Source: an uncultured Clostridia bacterium (GTDB taxonomy: Bacteria > Bacillota > Clostridia > Christensenellales > Borkfalkiaceae). From it: a DNA stretch of 9,884 nucleotides. Made by a program: the position numbers and the translations under genes. Positions 1 to 6,327 of the stretch are shown here, piece after piece. Position 1 is the stretch's first letter, and every line of letters begins with the position of its first letter. The DNA is taken from assembly GCA_947630775.1 (NCBI GenBank), contig CANRIY010000056.1, forward strand, positions 1 to 9,884, given 5' to 3'. The notes below the pieces were generated by a model. The model had not been told where the DNA came from. It did not search any database and worked only from the letters and a program-made list of their open reading frames with translations.

Positions 1-2593
1 TCACGGGAGCGGTCGTCGTCCAACCTGCGTCGTGCCCGTTGTAGAGGGTGATATCCTCTTTTACGATTGCACCGGCAACGTCGCCTGCAGCGGTCGCCCA
101 CTGGAGGCCCGCTTTAATGGTGATCGACGTGACAGTCTTTCTCCAAGCGTCACCCGTAACACCACCGGGGTTCAGCCAAAGAACATAGGGAACAGTTCCG
201 TCCGCGGTGCCCTGCGGACCTGCACTGTGGAGACCGATCCAGCCGGATTGATACCCGAATGCCGTTTTCCATTCATCATATGGCTTTCCGTTGATGTAGA
301 TATAATCAAGGAAGTGCGTGGCGCTTGTTACCCCGTTGAGGACAAACTGATCGAGAGCGCCCGTTTTGGGCATCGTAATGCCATCGCCCTTCGCGCGGAA
401 GTAAAGAAGCAACTGAGAATTCGTGGCCCCGGACGCTTCGTTGCCCCAATCGGTGGGACCCCAGAAGTTACTCCCCCAATCGGCGGGAGGAGGCGACTGA
501 ACTTCATAGTCATGAAGGACTTCCAATCCGGTCGTCAAATCGGGATCAGTGATCACGATCGTAAGATCGGCTTGAACGTTCTGCCCGGATTCATCCTGAT
601 AAGTCACTTTTACGGTCTGTTCGTTGCCGACTTCCGCCCAAGCGTTGATCTCGGCGATCGTGTAGCCGCTCTCGACATCAACTTCGGAGCCATCGGAGTA
701 GTGAGCCTTGAGAGTGAAGCCCGTTGCGGTGCTGCTCGATTCAAAACGCTTTACACTGCCCTTCCCGGTTACGGTGAGGCTATCGAGCGTCTTTGTAGGA
801 GCAACAACTTTCACGGTGAATTCAGCCGTCTTGCCGCGGTAGGTAACGGTACCCTTCACACTATCGCCCGCCACGCTCGAATCGATCGTTGCAGTATAAT
901 CGTTGTCGTTGAGTTTTACGGCTTCTTCTGCGTCGTAATAGGTCGCCATAACGGTGAGCTTTGTTTTGTCCACAGAGCCACTTACAACGATCGAGCTTTC
1001 TGCGTCGTATGTCGCCGTAAGTTTCGTTACGCCCTTGAGCCAACCATTTCCGCCGCCGTTGTAGAACACATAGTCCTTTTTGAGAACGCCGTTTTCAATG
1101 AATACCCAATTCGAATCGATTACATCCTGAGTGGCGCCGAAATCGCTTGCATTTTGATTGGATGCAACCTCCATACCGGCCTTAAACGTGACTTGCGTTA
1201 CCTTACTGCGGTTTGCACCGTCATTGAAACTGATGATCAATTTACCGCTATCCGAAAAACCGATATGTTTCAACACGCCGTCGGAGAACAACTGCGTTGC
1301 TGTTTTTGTCTGCCCGTCGTATACCATTTCGATATATTCGGTCAGGTGGATTCCCTTGACTTTTTCAAAATAGTAATTTGCACTGGAAAGGACAAGCCCT
1401 TTAAGGTCTGTTATTCCCACAAAATTGATTTTGAACGACAAAGCCGTAATACCATTATCAGGCGTCCAATCAAAGTTTGTATTGCGCGGTGCGCTTTCGT
1501 CGTCAAGAATTGCAAGATACTTGTCGGTAACCGTGTTGTCTTGTACGTTGACCGTAAAGGTTGCTTCCTTTGTTACGTCATTGTGCGTAAAGGAGACTTT
1601 CCCCGTCGTGGTGCCTTCCGTCGTCCACATATCGGGAGCTTGGGTGATCGTGAAATTTTCGGGAGAGAGCTGTTGGTCTTCTTCAAGCTCCTCGTATTGC
1701 GCTTTCACTGTGAGATCACTATTCTTGATATAAGTCCAGCGTTGTGCGGAAATAGCCTCGACCGTAATGCCCGTAAGCGTCATCTTCTCTTCTACCGTGA
1801 CGGAAAGTTCATACGACTTGTCCTGATAGGTGAGCTGAACGGTCTTTTCGCCCAAATCGGAAGTATCAAGCTCGCCGACCTTGATCAAAGAGCCGTCTAC
1901 CTTGCCGCTCGTGCCGTCCTTGAACTGTGCCGTAACGTTGAGCTTGGCGGGATCAAGCGTGCCGTTTTTCTCAAGTATGCCGTCGTATGTCGCCTCGAAG
2001 CTATTGATACGGGTCTGCCAGCCGTCAGTGCCGGTTCCTTTCCACAAATAGTAATCACGGGCAGTCGCAGGACCGGAAACGTCGCCCGCCGACCCCTTAT
2101 ACTGGAAGCCCTGAGCGATCTTGATTTCCGTAACGGTATCCCAGAATGTTGCACCGTCGTTGTGGCAAAGCCAAACTTGATACATAGGGGGGCCATCTCC
2201 ATTACCATTTTCCGAGGAATCGACCCAACCGAGACCGCATTCGGCCATGGGCTTTTCTTCACCGCTTACCGTTAAGAAAATCTTATCGCAACCGGCATAC
2301 CAATTCTGACCAAGCACATTGCCGTGGGTATAATCCCCGCCGTTTACTTTGAAAAATAAACGCAATTGAGACCTTCTGGCATCCCAATATACTCCGGCGG
2401 CGGAACTCTCTCCACGGGAGCTATACGTCTTGCTTGCGAGCAATTCCGTGTCTGCAAGCGGAACAAGTTCGAGACTTGCTTCCGCACTTGCGGTGGTGCT
2501 CTTCGGCAGGAACAAAAGTCCGAGGCCGAGCGTCAGCACGAGCAACGCAAGCGTCAGAATCATCAGAACGCTTTTTGTCTTTGTTAGTTTCAT
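1..2593 (-). CDS. Secreted repeat protein, X-Ig-Ig modules (C-terminus cut off)
   Basis: The frame is open from the ATG at 2593 to the window edge, giving 864 visible residues and no stop. An AAGGAGG ribosome binding site at 2601-2607 supports the start. Residues 1-39 form a signal peptide: Lys-rich start, Leu-rich core at about 9-29, and Ala-x-Ala near 35-39. The mature part alternates an unrecognised beta-rich module X (about 41-195, 353-518 and 689-864) with pairs of bacterial Ig-like domains resembling group 3 (about 196-270, 272-351, 522-597 and 602-682; typical 'LTVKAQY' or 'FTLKAHYSDGS' strands and 'FTVNV' or 'FTVKV' ends). No catalytic motif is visible, so it is probably an exported adhesin or glycan-binding wall protein; this is inferred from architecture. 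The anchoring end lies outside the window. It follows rhaA by 91 bp on the same strand and may be read with rhaBA. I do not recognise a named family for module X. Confidence 0.88.
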   Translation of the reverse strand, partial: MKLTKTKSVLMILTLALLVLTLGLGLLFLPKSTTASAEASLELVPLADTELLASKTYSSRGESSAAGVYWDARRSQLRLFFKVNGGDYTHGNVLGQNWYAGCDKIFLTVSGEEKPMAECGLGWVDSSENGNGDGPPMYQVWLCHNDGATFWDTVTEIKIAQGFQYKGSAGDVSGPATARDYYLWKGTGTDGWQTRINSFEATYDGILEKNGTLDPAKLNVTAQFKDGTSGKVDGSLIKVGELDTSDLGEKTVQLTYQDKSYELSVTVEEKMTLTGITVEAISAQRWTYIKNSDLTVKAQYEELEEDQQLSPENFTITQAPDMWTTEGTTTGKVSFTHNDVTKEATFTVNVQDNTVTDKYLAILDDESAPRNTNFDWTPDNGITALSFKINFVGITDLKGLVLSSANYYFEKVKGIHLTEYIEMVYDGQTKTATQLFSDGVLKHIGFSDSGKLIISFNDGANRSKVTQVTFKAGMEVASNQNASDFGATQDVIDSNWVFIENGVLKKDYVFYNGGGNGWLKGVTKLTATYDAESSIVVSGSVDKTKLTVMATYYDAEEAVKLNDNDYTATIDSSVAGDSVKGTVTYRGKTAEFTVKVVAPTKTLDSLTVTGKGSVKRFESSSTATGFTLKAHYSDGSEVDVESGYTIAEINAWAEVGNEQTVKVTYQDESGQNVQADLTIVITDPDLTTGLEVLHDYEVQSPPPADWGSNFWGPTDWGNEASGATNSQLLLYFRAKGDGITMPKTGALDQFVLNGVTSATHFLDYIYINGKPYDEWKTAFGYQSGWIGLHSAGPQGTADGTVPYVLWLNPGGVTGDAWRKTVTSITIKAGLQWATAAGDVAGAIVKEDITLYNGHDAGWTTTAPV
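2..529 (-). repeat. Protein module X, copy 3 (next domain outside window)
   Basis: Encodes about residues 689-864. It contains 'LLLYFRAKGDG', 'FVLNG', 'FGYQSGW', 'PYVLWL', 'TSITIKAGLQ', 'AGDVAG' and the closing 'ITLYNGHDAGW'. By analogy with copies 1 and 2, Ig-like domains should follow beyond position 1. Confidence 0.65.
1040..1537 (-). repeat. Protein module X, copy 2 (most divergent)
   Basis: Encodes about residues 353-518. It keeps the 'VTQVTFKAG' strand and the closing 'DYVFYNGGGNGW', matching copies 1 and 3, but the N-terminal half differs and begins with a cohesin- or dockerin-reminiscent 'TALSFKINF' strand. It is followed by an Ig-like pair, as copy 1 is. Boundaries are approximate. 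Confidence 0.55.
2009..2473 (-). repeat. Protein module X, copy 1
   Basis: Encodes about residues 41-195 of the large secreted protein. It shares with copy 3 a 'P.Y.VWL' strand, then 'TVT.I.I..G.Q', then 'AGDVSG' (copy 3 'AGDVAG'), and it closes with a 'YLWKG...DGW' strand. Two Ig-like domains follow. Boundaries are approximate and were set by eye. Confidence 0.65.
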
Positions 2594-2633
2594 CTTTTTT
2601 CCTCCTTATTTTTTCCCTATCGATCTATGATTT

Positions 2634-2654
2634 CCGCGCCCGAATCGGACGCGG
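2634..2654 (-). other. Hairpin between rhaA and the surface-protein gene
   Basis: In the minus-strand transcript, CCGCGTCCG and CGGGCGCGG pair over nine positions (one U-G wobble) around a three-base AUU loop. No run of U follows, so it is not a standard intrinsic terminator. It could be a weak attenuator or a processing or mRNA-stability element that lowers surface-protein expression relative to rhaBA. The role is inferred. Confidence 0.45.
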
Positions 2655-2666
2655 TAAGATCCTTCT

Positions 2667-2682
2667 CCCGAAGAATATCGGG
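2667..2682 (-). other. Small hairpin just after the rhaA stop
   Basis: A five-base stem, CCCGA/TCGGG, with a six-base loop starts two bases past the rhaA stop codon in the minus-strand transcript. On its own it is weak. Together with the hairpin at 2634-2654 it forms two stem-loops in a 91-bp gap, with no U-tract. May be chance. Confidence 0.3.
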
Positions 2683-2684
2683 CG

Positions 2685-3920
2685 TTATACCCTCTCTTTC
2701 AAGACGGTGTTTTCATACTTGCGGACATGCTCCAACACATGTTCGTCGAGCCCATTGCGGCGGAGATACTCCTCCCACACTGCCCCGAACGGCAGCGTCT
2801 TGACCCGCTCCTGCAAGTCCATGAGGGCGGTAAAATCGCCCGCGTCCTGCAACTTTCTCATTTCGTCATGGGGCAGAAGGAGCGCATAGAGGAGCGCTTT
2901 CTGCATGGAGCGCTGCCCCGTGACCCATGCAAAGACGCGGTTGATGCTTGCGTCGAAATAATCGAGCCCGATGAGCACCTTTTCCGTGGCGTTGTTGTGC
3001 ACGATCTCCTTTGCGATCTCTTTGAGTTCATCTTCGAAAAGGACGACATGGTCGCTGTCCCACCGCACGCCGCGCGTGACGTGGAGGGCGACCTTATCGT
3101 AAAAGGCAAGGAGCGCGGGGATCTTATCCGACACGTATTCAAGGGGATGATAATGTCCGTTGTCCAAAAGGCAGCAGATCCCCTTCTGTGCGGCATAATT
3201 CTGGTAAAATTCGTTGCTGCCCACCGTATAGCTTTCGACGCCGATGCCGAAAACCTTGCTTTCGACGGCGGGAATGACCCATTCTTTATCGTAATTTTCA
3301 AGGATCTCGTCGAGAGATTTTTTCAACCTCAGACGGGGCGTGAGACGGTCTGCGGGCACGTCTTTGAACCCGTCGGGGATCCAGATATTGACGAGACAGG
3401 GCTTTTGGAACGCCTTGCCGAGCTCGGCGGCGATCTCCATGCAGCGTTTACCGTGCTCCACCCAGAAGGAACGGACGCTCTCTTGGGGGGAAGAAAGAGT
3501 GAGTCCGTCCTTCATGTTAGGGTGAGCGAAGAAAGTAGGGTTGAAATCGATACCGTCGAGTCCAAGCTCTTTGGCAAATTCAACCCAGGGGATGAAATGT
3601 TTGTAGGAATAAGCGTCTCTGTCCACTTTTCCCGCGTCGTCGCCGAGGATCGCATAGCTCGCATGCAAATTGAGCCGTTTTTTGCCGGGCATGAGAGAAA
3701 AAGCCTCTTTAATGTCCGCTTTGAGCTCCTCGAAATTGCGTGCCCTGCCGGGATAGTTCCCCGTCGTCTGGATGCCGCCCGAAAGGCTTCCCGCGCCGTC
3801 GAACCCGATGACGTCGTCCCCCTGCCAGCAGTGAACGCTGACGGGGATGGTTTTCAAAGTTTCGAGCGCCGCTTCCACGTCGACGCCGAATGCCGCATAT
3901 TGCTTTTTTATTTCTGTCAT
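2685..3920 (-). CDS. rhaA: L-rhamnose isomerase
   Basis: Cytoplasmic enzyme that converts L-rhamnose to L-rhamnulose, the first step of the phosphorylating rhamnose pathway. The 411-residue product is full length for the family (the E. coli enzyme has about 419) and is recognisable throughout: 'VHCWQGDDV' near residues 29-37, 'GIQTTGNYPG' at 49-58, 'LNLHASYAI' near 83-91 and 'GLDGIDFNP' near 120-128. The expected metal ligands are present: His256 in 'LDNGHYHP', and Asp288 and Asp290 in 'WDSDH', each six positions before the E. coli ligands 262, 294 and 296. The ATG at 3918-3920 overlaps the rhaB stop as ATGA. A GGAGG at 3931-3935 inside the end of rhaB serves as ribosome binding site. The overlap indicates translational coupling with rhaB. 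The stop is TAA at 2685-2687. Confidence 0.98.
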   Translation of the reverse strand: MTEIKKQYAAFGVDVEAALETLKTIPVSVHCWQGDDVIGFDGAGSLSGGIQTTGNYPGRARNFEELKADIKEAFSLMPGKKRLNLHASYAILGDDAGKVDRDAYSYKHFIPWVEFAKELGLDGIDFNPTFFAHPNMKDGLTLSSPQESVRSFWVEHGKRCMEIAAELGKAFQKPCLVNIWIPDGFKDVPADRLTPRLRLKKSLDEILENYDKEWVIPAVESKVFGIGVESYTVGSNEFYQNYAAQKGICCLLDNGHYHPLEYVSDKIPALLAFYDKVALHVTRGVRWDSDHVVLFEDELKEIAKEIVHNNATEKVLIGLDYFDASINRVFAWVTGQRSMQKALLYALLLPHDEMRKLQDAGDFTALMDLQERVKTLPFGAVWEEYLRRNGLDEHVLEHVRKYENTVLKERV

Positions 3921-5284
3921 GCTGAAAATTCCTCCGTTTCAAATGAACGCGCAACGAGCGCGGACGCGTCTTCCGCCGAGATCTCTCCCATGGACTCCAT
4001 CTGGACGAGCAGATTGCCGATCGCCGTCGCCTCGGTGGGTCCCGCGATGACTTTTAAGCCCGTCTCCTTTGCGGTAAGCGCGTTCAAAAGTTGATTTTTG
4101 CTTCCGCCGCCGAAGATGTTGAGCGAATCGTACTTTTCGCCCGTGACGTCGGAGAGTTCTTCCACCGCGGCGCGGTAGCATTTTGCAAGCCCGCGGAAGG
4201 CGCAGTACGCCGCCTCGCCGAGGGTGAGGCTTCTTCCCGCCATGCGTTCGATTTCCGCTTTCATGTTCTCGGGGGCGAGGAAAACTTCGTCATTGACGTC
4301 GATCTCGGCGTCGTTCGCGTTTTCCGCCGCAAGCGCGGCAAGTTGCGCAAAGGAGAGGTCTTTCCCCTCTTCCTCGCGCAGACGCTGTACGATCCACAGC
4401 CCCATGATATTTTTTTGAAGCCGCACGCCGCCGAAGAGATGCCCTTCGTTGGAATAGTTGTATTCACGGCACCGTGCGCTTGTGTTTGCTTCCTTTTTGA
4501 GCGTCCCGAGCAGGGACCATGTCCCGCTCGATATGTATGCTCCCTTGCCCGCGAGCGAGGAGACGACGGCGCTCGCCGTGTCGTGCGTGGCGGGAAGGGT
4601 CACGACGGTATCGTACCCCACTTCGCGCCTTACGGCGTCGGACAGACGCCCGAGCTTCGTCCCCGGTTGCATAAGCGGCGGGAAGAGCCGTGCGAGATAG
4701 CCGAGCGTTTTAAGGATCTCGCTGTCCCACGTGCGCGTGCGCGCATTGACGAGGCCCGTGGACGTTGCATTTGTGTATTCGCGGCTCATCTTCCCCGTAA
4801 GGCGGTAATGCAGATAGTCGGGGAGCATGAGCATGTGCGCCGCCCTGTCGAGCTTCCCCCGCTTTTGGTCGTCCGCAAGCTGGTAGATCGTATTGAACGG
4901 CTGAAACTGGATGCCCGTGTGCGCATAGAGCTTTTCAAACGGAATGCGGGCATGGACTTCGCCGATCGCAGTTTTTGTGCGGTCGGACCGATAGGCATGC
5001 ACGGGAGAGAGCAAGTTGTTGTCACGGCCGAGCAGGGCGTAATCCACCGCCCAAGTGTCGATCCCGACGCTCACGGGGATCCTTCCGAGCTCGCCCGCGC
5101 GCTTCATTCCCGCGATGATCTCTCTTTCCAAACGAGAAATATCCCAAACAAGATCCCCGCCCTCGAGGACGGGTCCGTTGGGAAAACGATAGATCTCTTC
5201 GATAGTGAGGATCCCCTCTTTGACGGAACCTAAAATGTGCCGTCCCGAAGAGGCGCCGATGTCGATCGCAAGAAATTCAGTCAT
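3917..5284 (-). CDS. rhaB: Rhamnulokinase (FGGY carbohydrate kinase)
   Basis: Phosphorylates L-rhamnulose with ATP to L-rhamnulose-1-phosphate in the cytoplasm. At 455 residues it is somewhat shorter than the E. coli enzyme (about 489) but appears complete. The N-terminal phosphate loop 'AIDIGASSGR' is at residues 6-15, 'GIDTWAVDYALL' at 74-85, and the rhamnulokinase signature 'ATHDTASAV' at 232-240 holds the likely catalytic base Asp235. 'YISSGTWSLLG' at 250-260 and the nucleotide-binding 'FGGGSKNQLLN' at 391-401 follow. This set separates it from xylulose and glycerol kinases. The ATG at 5284 has a GAGGTGGGG ribosome binding site 3 to 4 bases upstream. It is the first gene of the rhaBA unit, starts close to the promoter at 5302-5330, and ends with TGA overlapping the rhaA start. 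Confidence 0.97.
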   Translation of the reverse strand: MTEFLAIDIGASSGRHILGSVKEGILTIEEIYRFPNGPVLEGGDLVWDISRLEREIIAGMKRAGELGRIPVSVGIDTWAVDYALLGRDNNLLSPVHAYRSDRTKTAIGEVHARIPFEKLYAHTGIQFQPFNTIYQLADDQKRGKLDRAAHMLMLPDYLHYRLTGKMSREYTNATSTGLVNARTRTWDSEILKTLGYLARLFPPLMQPGTKLGRLSDAVRREVGYDTVVTLPATHDTASAVVSSLAGKGAYISSGTWSLLGTLKKEANTSARCREYNYSNEGHLFGGVRLQKNIMGLWIVQRLREEEGKDLSFAQLAALAAENANDAEIDVNDEVFLAPENMKAEIERMAGRSLTLGEAAYCAFRGLAKCYRAAVEELSDVTGEKYDSLNIFGGGSKNQLLNALTAKETGLKVIAGPTEATAIGNLLVQMESMGEISAEDASALVARSFETEEFSA

Positions 5285-5301
5285 GTCCCCACCTCACAAA
5301 T

Positions 5302-5330
5302 ATCATATCACAAAATGATAATTTTGTCTA
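5302..5330 (-). promoter_or_regulatory. Sigma-A-type promoter of rhaBA
   Basis: On the minus strand, TAGACA (5325-5330; one mismatch to TTGACA) is followed after 17 bp by TATGAT (5302-5307; one mismatch to TATAAT). Transcription would begin near 5295, leaving an unusually short leader of about 11 bases that still contains the GAGGTGG ribosome binding site of rhaB. Confidence 0.72.
5311..5326. promoter_or_regulatory. Candidate operator palindrome within rhaBA promoter
   Basis: CAAAAT-GATA-ATTTTG is a perfect six-base inverted repeat between the -10 and -35 boxes of the rhaBA promoter. An overlapping TATCAT/ATGATA inverted repeat spans 5301-5320, and TCACAAA occurs twice, at 5294-5300 and 5308-5314. 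Its position suits a repressor site, probably for the divergent DeoR-family protein. AT-rich palindromes can occur by chance, so the assignment is tentative. Confidence 0.45.
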
Positions 5331-5354
5331 TGTTCTTTTGAAATATTGACAAAA
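5322..5354. promoter_or_regulatory. Inverted repeat spanning both -35 boxes
   Basis: TTTTGTC (5322-5328) and GACAAAA (5348-5354) are perfect seven-base inverted arms 19 bp apart, covering the -35 regions of the two divergent promoters. An inner pair, TTTTG (5336-5340) and CAAAA (5350-5354), also exists. Part of the symmetry simply reflects two facing TTGACA-like boxes. It is still a plausible site for one regulator to control both directions. Confidence 0.4.
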
Positions 5355-5374
5355 CTTCAAGAATGTGCTACAAT
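5346..5374 (+). promoter_or_regulatory. Sigma-A-type promoter with extended -10 for the DeoR-family gene
   Basis: A perfect TTGACA (5346-5351) is followed after 17 bp by TACAAT (5369-5374), preceded by TGC at 5366-5368, the extended -10 TGn motif. Transcription should start near 5381, giving a leader of about 27 A-rich bases before the ATG at 5408. Confidence 0.82.
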
Positions 5375-5407
5375 ATAAACACAAATAAGCAAAAGTGATA
5401 AAAAATT

Positions 5408-6151
5408 ATGTTGAATGACGCACGGAAAGAAGAAATCTTGACCATCCTGCGGAAGCAGGGTTCCGCAACGGTGAACGAGCTGGCGCAAGCCCTCTATGTG
5501 AGCGAGGCAACGGTACGGCGCGACCTCATCGAAATGCAGGATCTCGGGGTCCTCAGAAGAAGCCACGGGGGCGCCGTTTTGCTCGAAGCGGCGGACGAAG
5601 TGTCCATTCTCGTCCGTATGACCGAAAACGCCGAATCCAAGGCGCAGATCGCGCGGAAGGCGATCGAACATCTGCCGACCGACTTCAAAACGGTGTTTTT
5701 GGACAACTCCTCCACTGTACTCGCCGTCGCCCAGCAAATGACGCTCGCCGAAAAGACGGTCGTCACCAATTCTCTGCAGGCGGCGACCCTTCTCTCGCGG
5801 ATCAGAGGCATCAATCTGATCATCCCGGGGGGGACCGTCTCCCCGCGCGGGCACTCCATCTCGGGGAGCTGGACGAATAAGCTCATGGGGGAATTCCGCT
5901 TCGATCTCATGCTCACGTCCTGCTCCTCGCTCGACAATACGGGGACCTACGAGACTTCTCTCGACCAAAGGGAGATCAAACGGACCGTGTTCCAGCGGTC
6001 GGTGTTCCGCGTTTTACTCGCCGACCAGACCAAATTCGACCAACCGGGGACGTACCTGCTTGAACCGCTCACGGCGTTCGACATGATGATCTTCGACGAC
6101 CTCTCCAAAACGCGCCGCGACGCCCTCGAAGGGCTGCCGGTGATCGTTTAA
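5408..6151 (+). CDS. DeoR-family transcriptional regulator, probable rhamnose repressor
   Basis: At 247 residues it has the normal DeoR-family size. Residues 6-58 form the N-terminal winged helix-turn-helix, with 'TVNELAQALYVSEATVRRDL' (21-40) as the helix pair and 'LGVLRRSHGGAVL' (46-58) as the wing, the family signature. The C-terminal sugar-phosphate-sensing domain (about 75-230) shows 'FLDNSSTVLA' (97-106), 'VTNSLQAA' (119-126), 'GGTV' (141-144), 'DQREIKR' (186-192) and 'LLADQTKF' (203-210). Family members usually repress sugar operons and release DNA on binding a phosphorylated intermediate; rhamnulose-1-phosphate would fit here but is inferred. It is divergent from rhaBA across 123 bp. 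DeoR-type RhaR regulators of rhamnose genes are known in Bacillota. No strong Shine-Dalgarno precedes the ATG, and the leader is A-rich. Its stop is followed by the terminator at 6285-6319. Confidence 0.92.
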   Translation: MLNDARKEEILTILRKQGSATVNELAQALYVSEATVRRDLIEMQDLGVLRRSHGGAVLLEAADEVSILVRMTENAESKAQIARKAIEHLPTDFKTVFLDNSSTVLAVAQQMTLAEKTVVTNSLQAATLLSRIRGINLIIPGGTVSPRGHSISGSWTNKLMGEFRFDLMLTSCSSLDNTGTYETSLDQREIKRTVFQRSVFRVLLADQTKFDQPGTYLLEPLTAFDMMIFDDLSKTRRDALEGLPVIV

Positions 6152-6165
6152 GAGCTATTTGCGAA

Positions 6166-6263
6166 ACACCCCCTCAGTCACTCACTACGTTCGTGCCGGC
6201 TCCCCCTCAAGGGGGCGCCGAGGAACGGGGACGCGTGACAGCTCCCCTATGAGGGGCGCCGAG
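6166..6263. repeat. Intergenic palindromic repeat-like element
   Basis: A G/C-rich stretch between convergent genes holds two similar units: GCTCCCCCTCAAGGGGGCGCCGAG (6199-6222) in bases 'GCTCCCC...' and a 23-base relative at 6241-6263, both ending GGGGCGCCGAG and each folding into a small hairpin (CCCCCT-CA-AGGGGG and CCCCT-ATG-AGGGG). The lead-in 'CACCCCCTCAGTCA' resembles dispersed intergenic palindromes common in Clostridia genomes; that resemblance is from memory. No coding content is supported. Confidence 0.55.
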
Positions 6264-6284
6264 AAAACGGTGCAAAAAGTTCAT

Positions 6285-6319
6285 AAAAAATATCCGCGGG
6301 AGCCCCGCGGATATTTTTT
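6285..6319. terminator. Bidirectional intrinsic terminator
   Basis: AAAAAATATCCGCGGG and its exact reverse complement flank a three-base AGC loop, a perfect 16-bp stem. The T-run at 6314-6319 serves the plus-strand DeoR-family transcript. The A-run at 6285-6290, read as U on the minus strand, serves the hydrolase operon, whose last stop codon is only eight bases away. It separates two convergent units. Confidence 0.93.
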
Positions 6320-6327
6320 GCTACGCT

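Noticed and set aside
32..2275. 747-codon plus-strand open frame
   Set aside because: Antisense to the secreted Ig-like protein, which has a signal peptide, ribosome binding site and recognisable repeats. The plus-strand product has no coherent domain and is Cys/Arg-rich in the way antisense frames are.
2634..2654. Hairpin as a rho-independent terminator of rhaBA
   Set aside because: The stem is good but no U-run follows it in the transcript, so it is listed only as a hairpin.
2727..4094. 455-codon plus-strand open frame
   Set aside because: Antisense shadow of rhaA, a highly conserved enzyme. No ribosome binding site and no recognisable domain.
4091..5233. 380-codon plus-strand open frame
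   Set aside because: Antisense shadow of rhaB; composition is typical of a reversed G/C-rich gene.
5357..5968. 203-codon minus-strand frame over the regulator
   Set aside because: Antisense to a clear DeoR-family gene and reaching into its promoter region.
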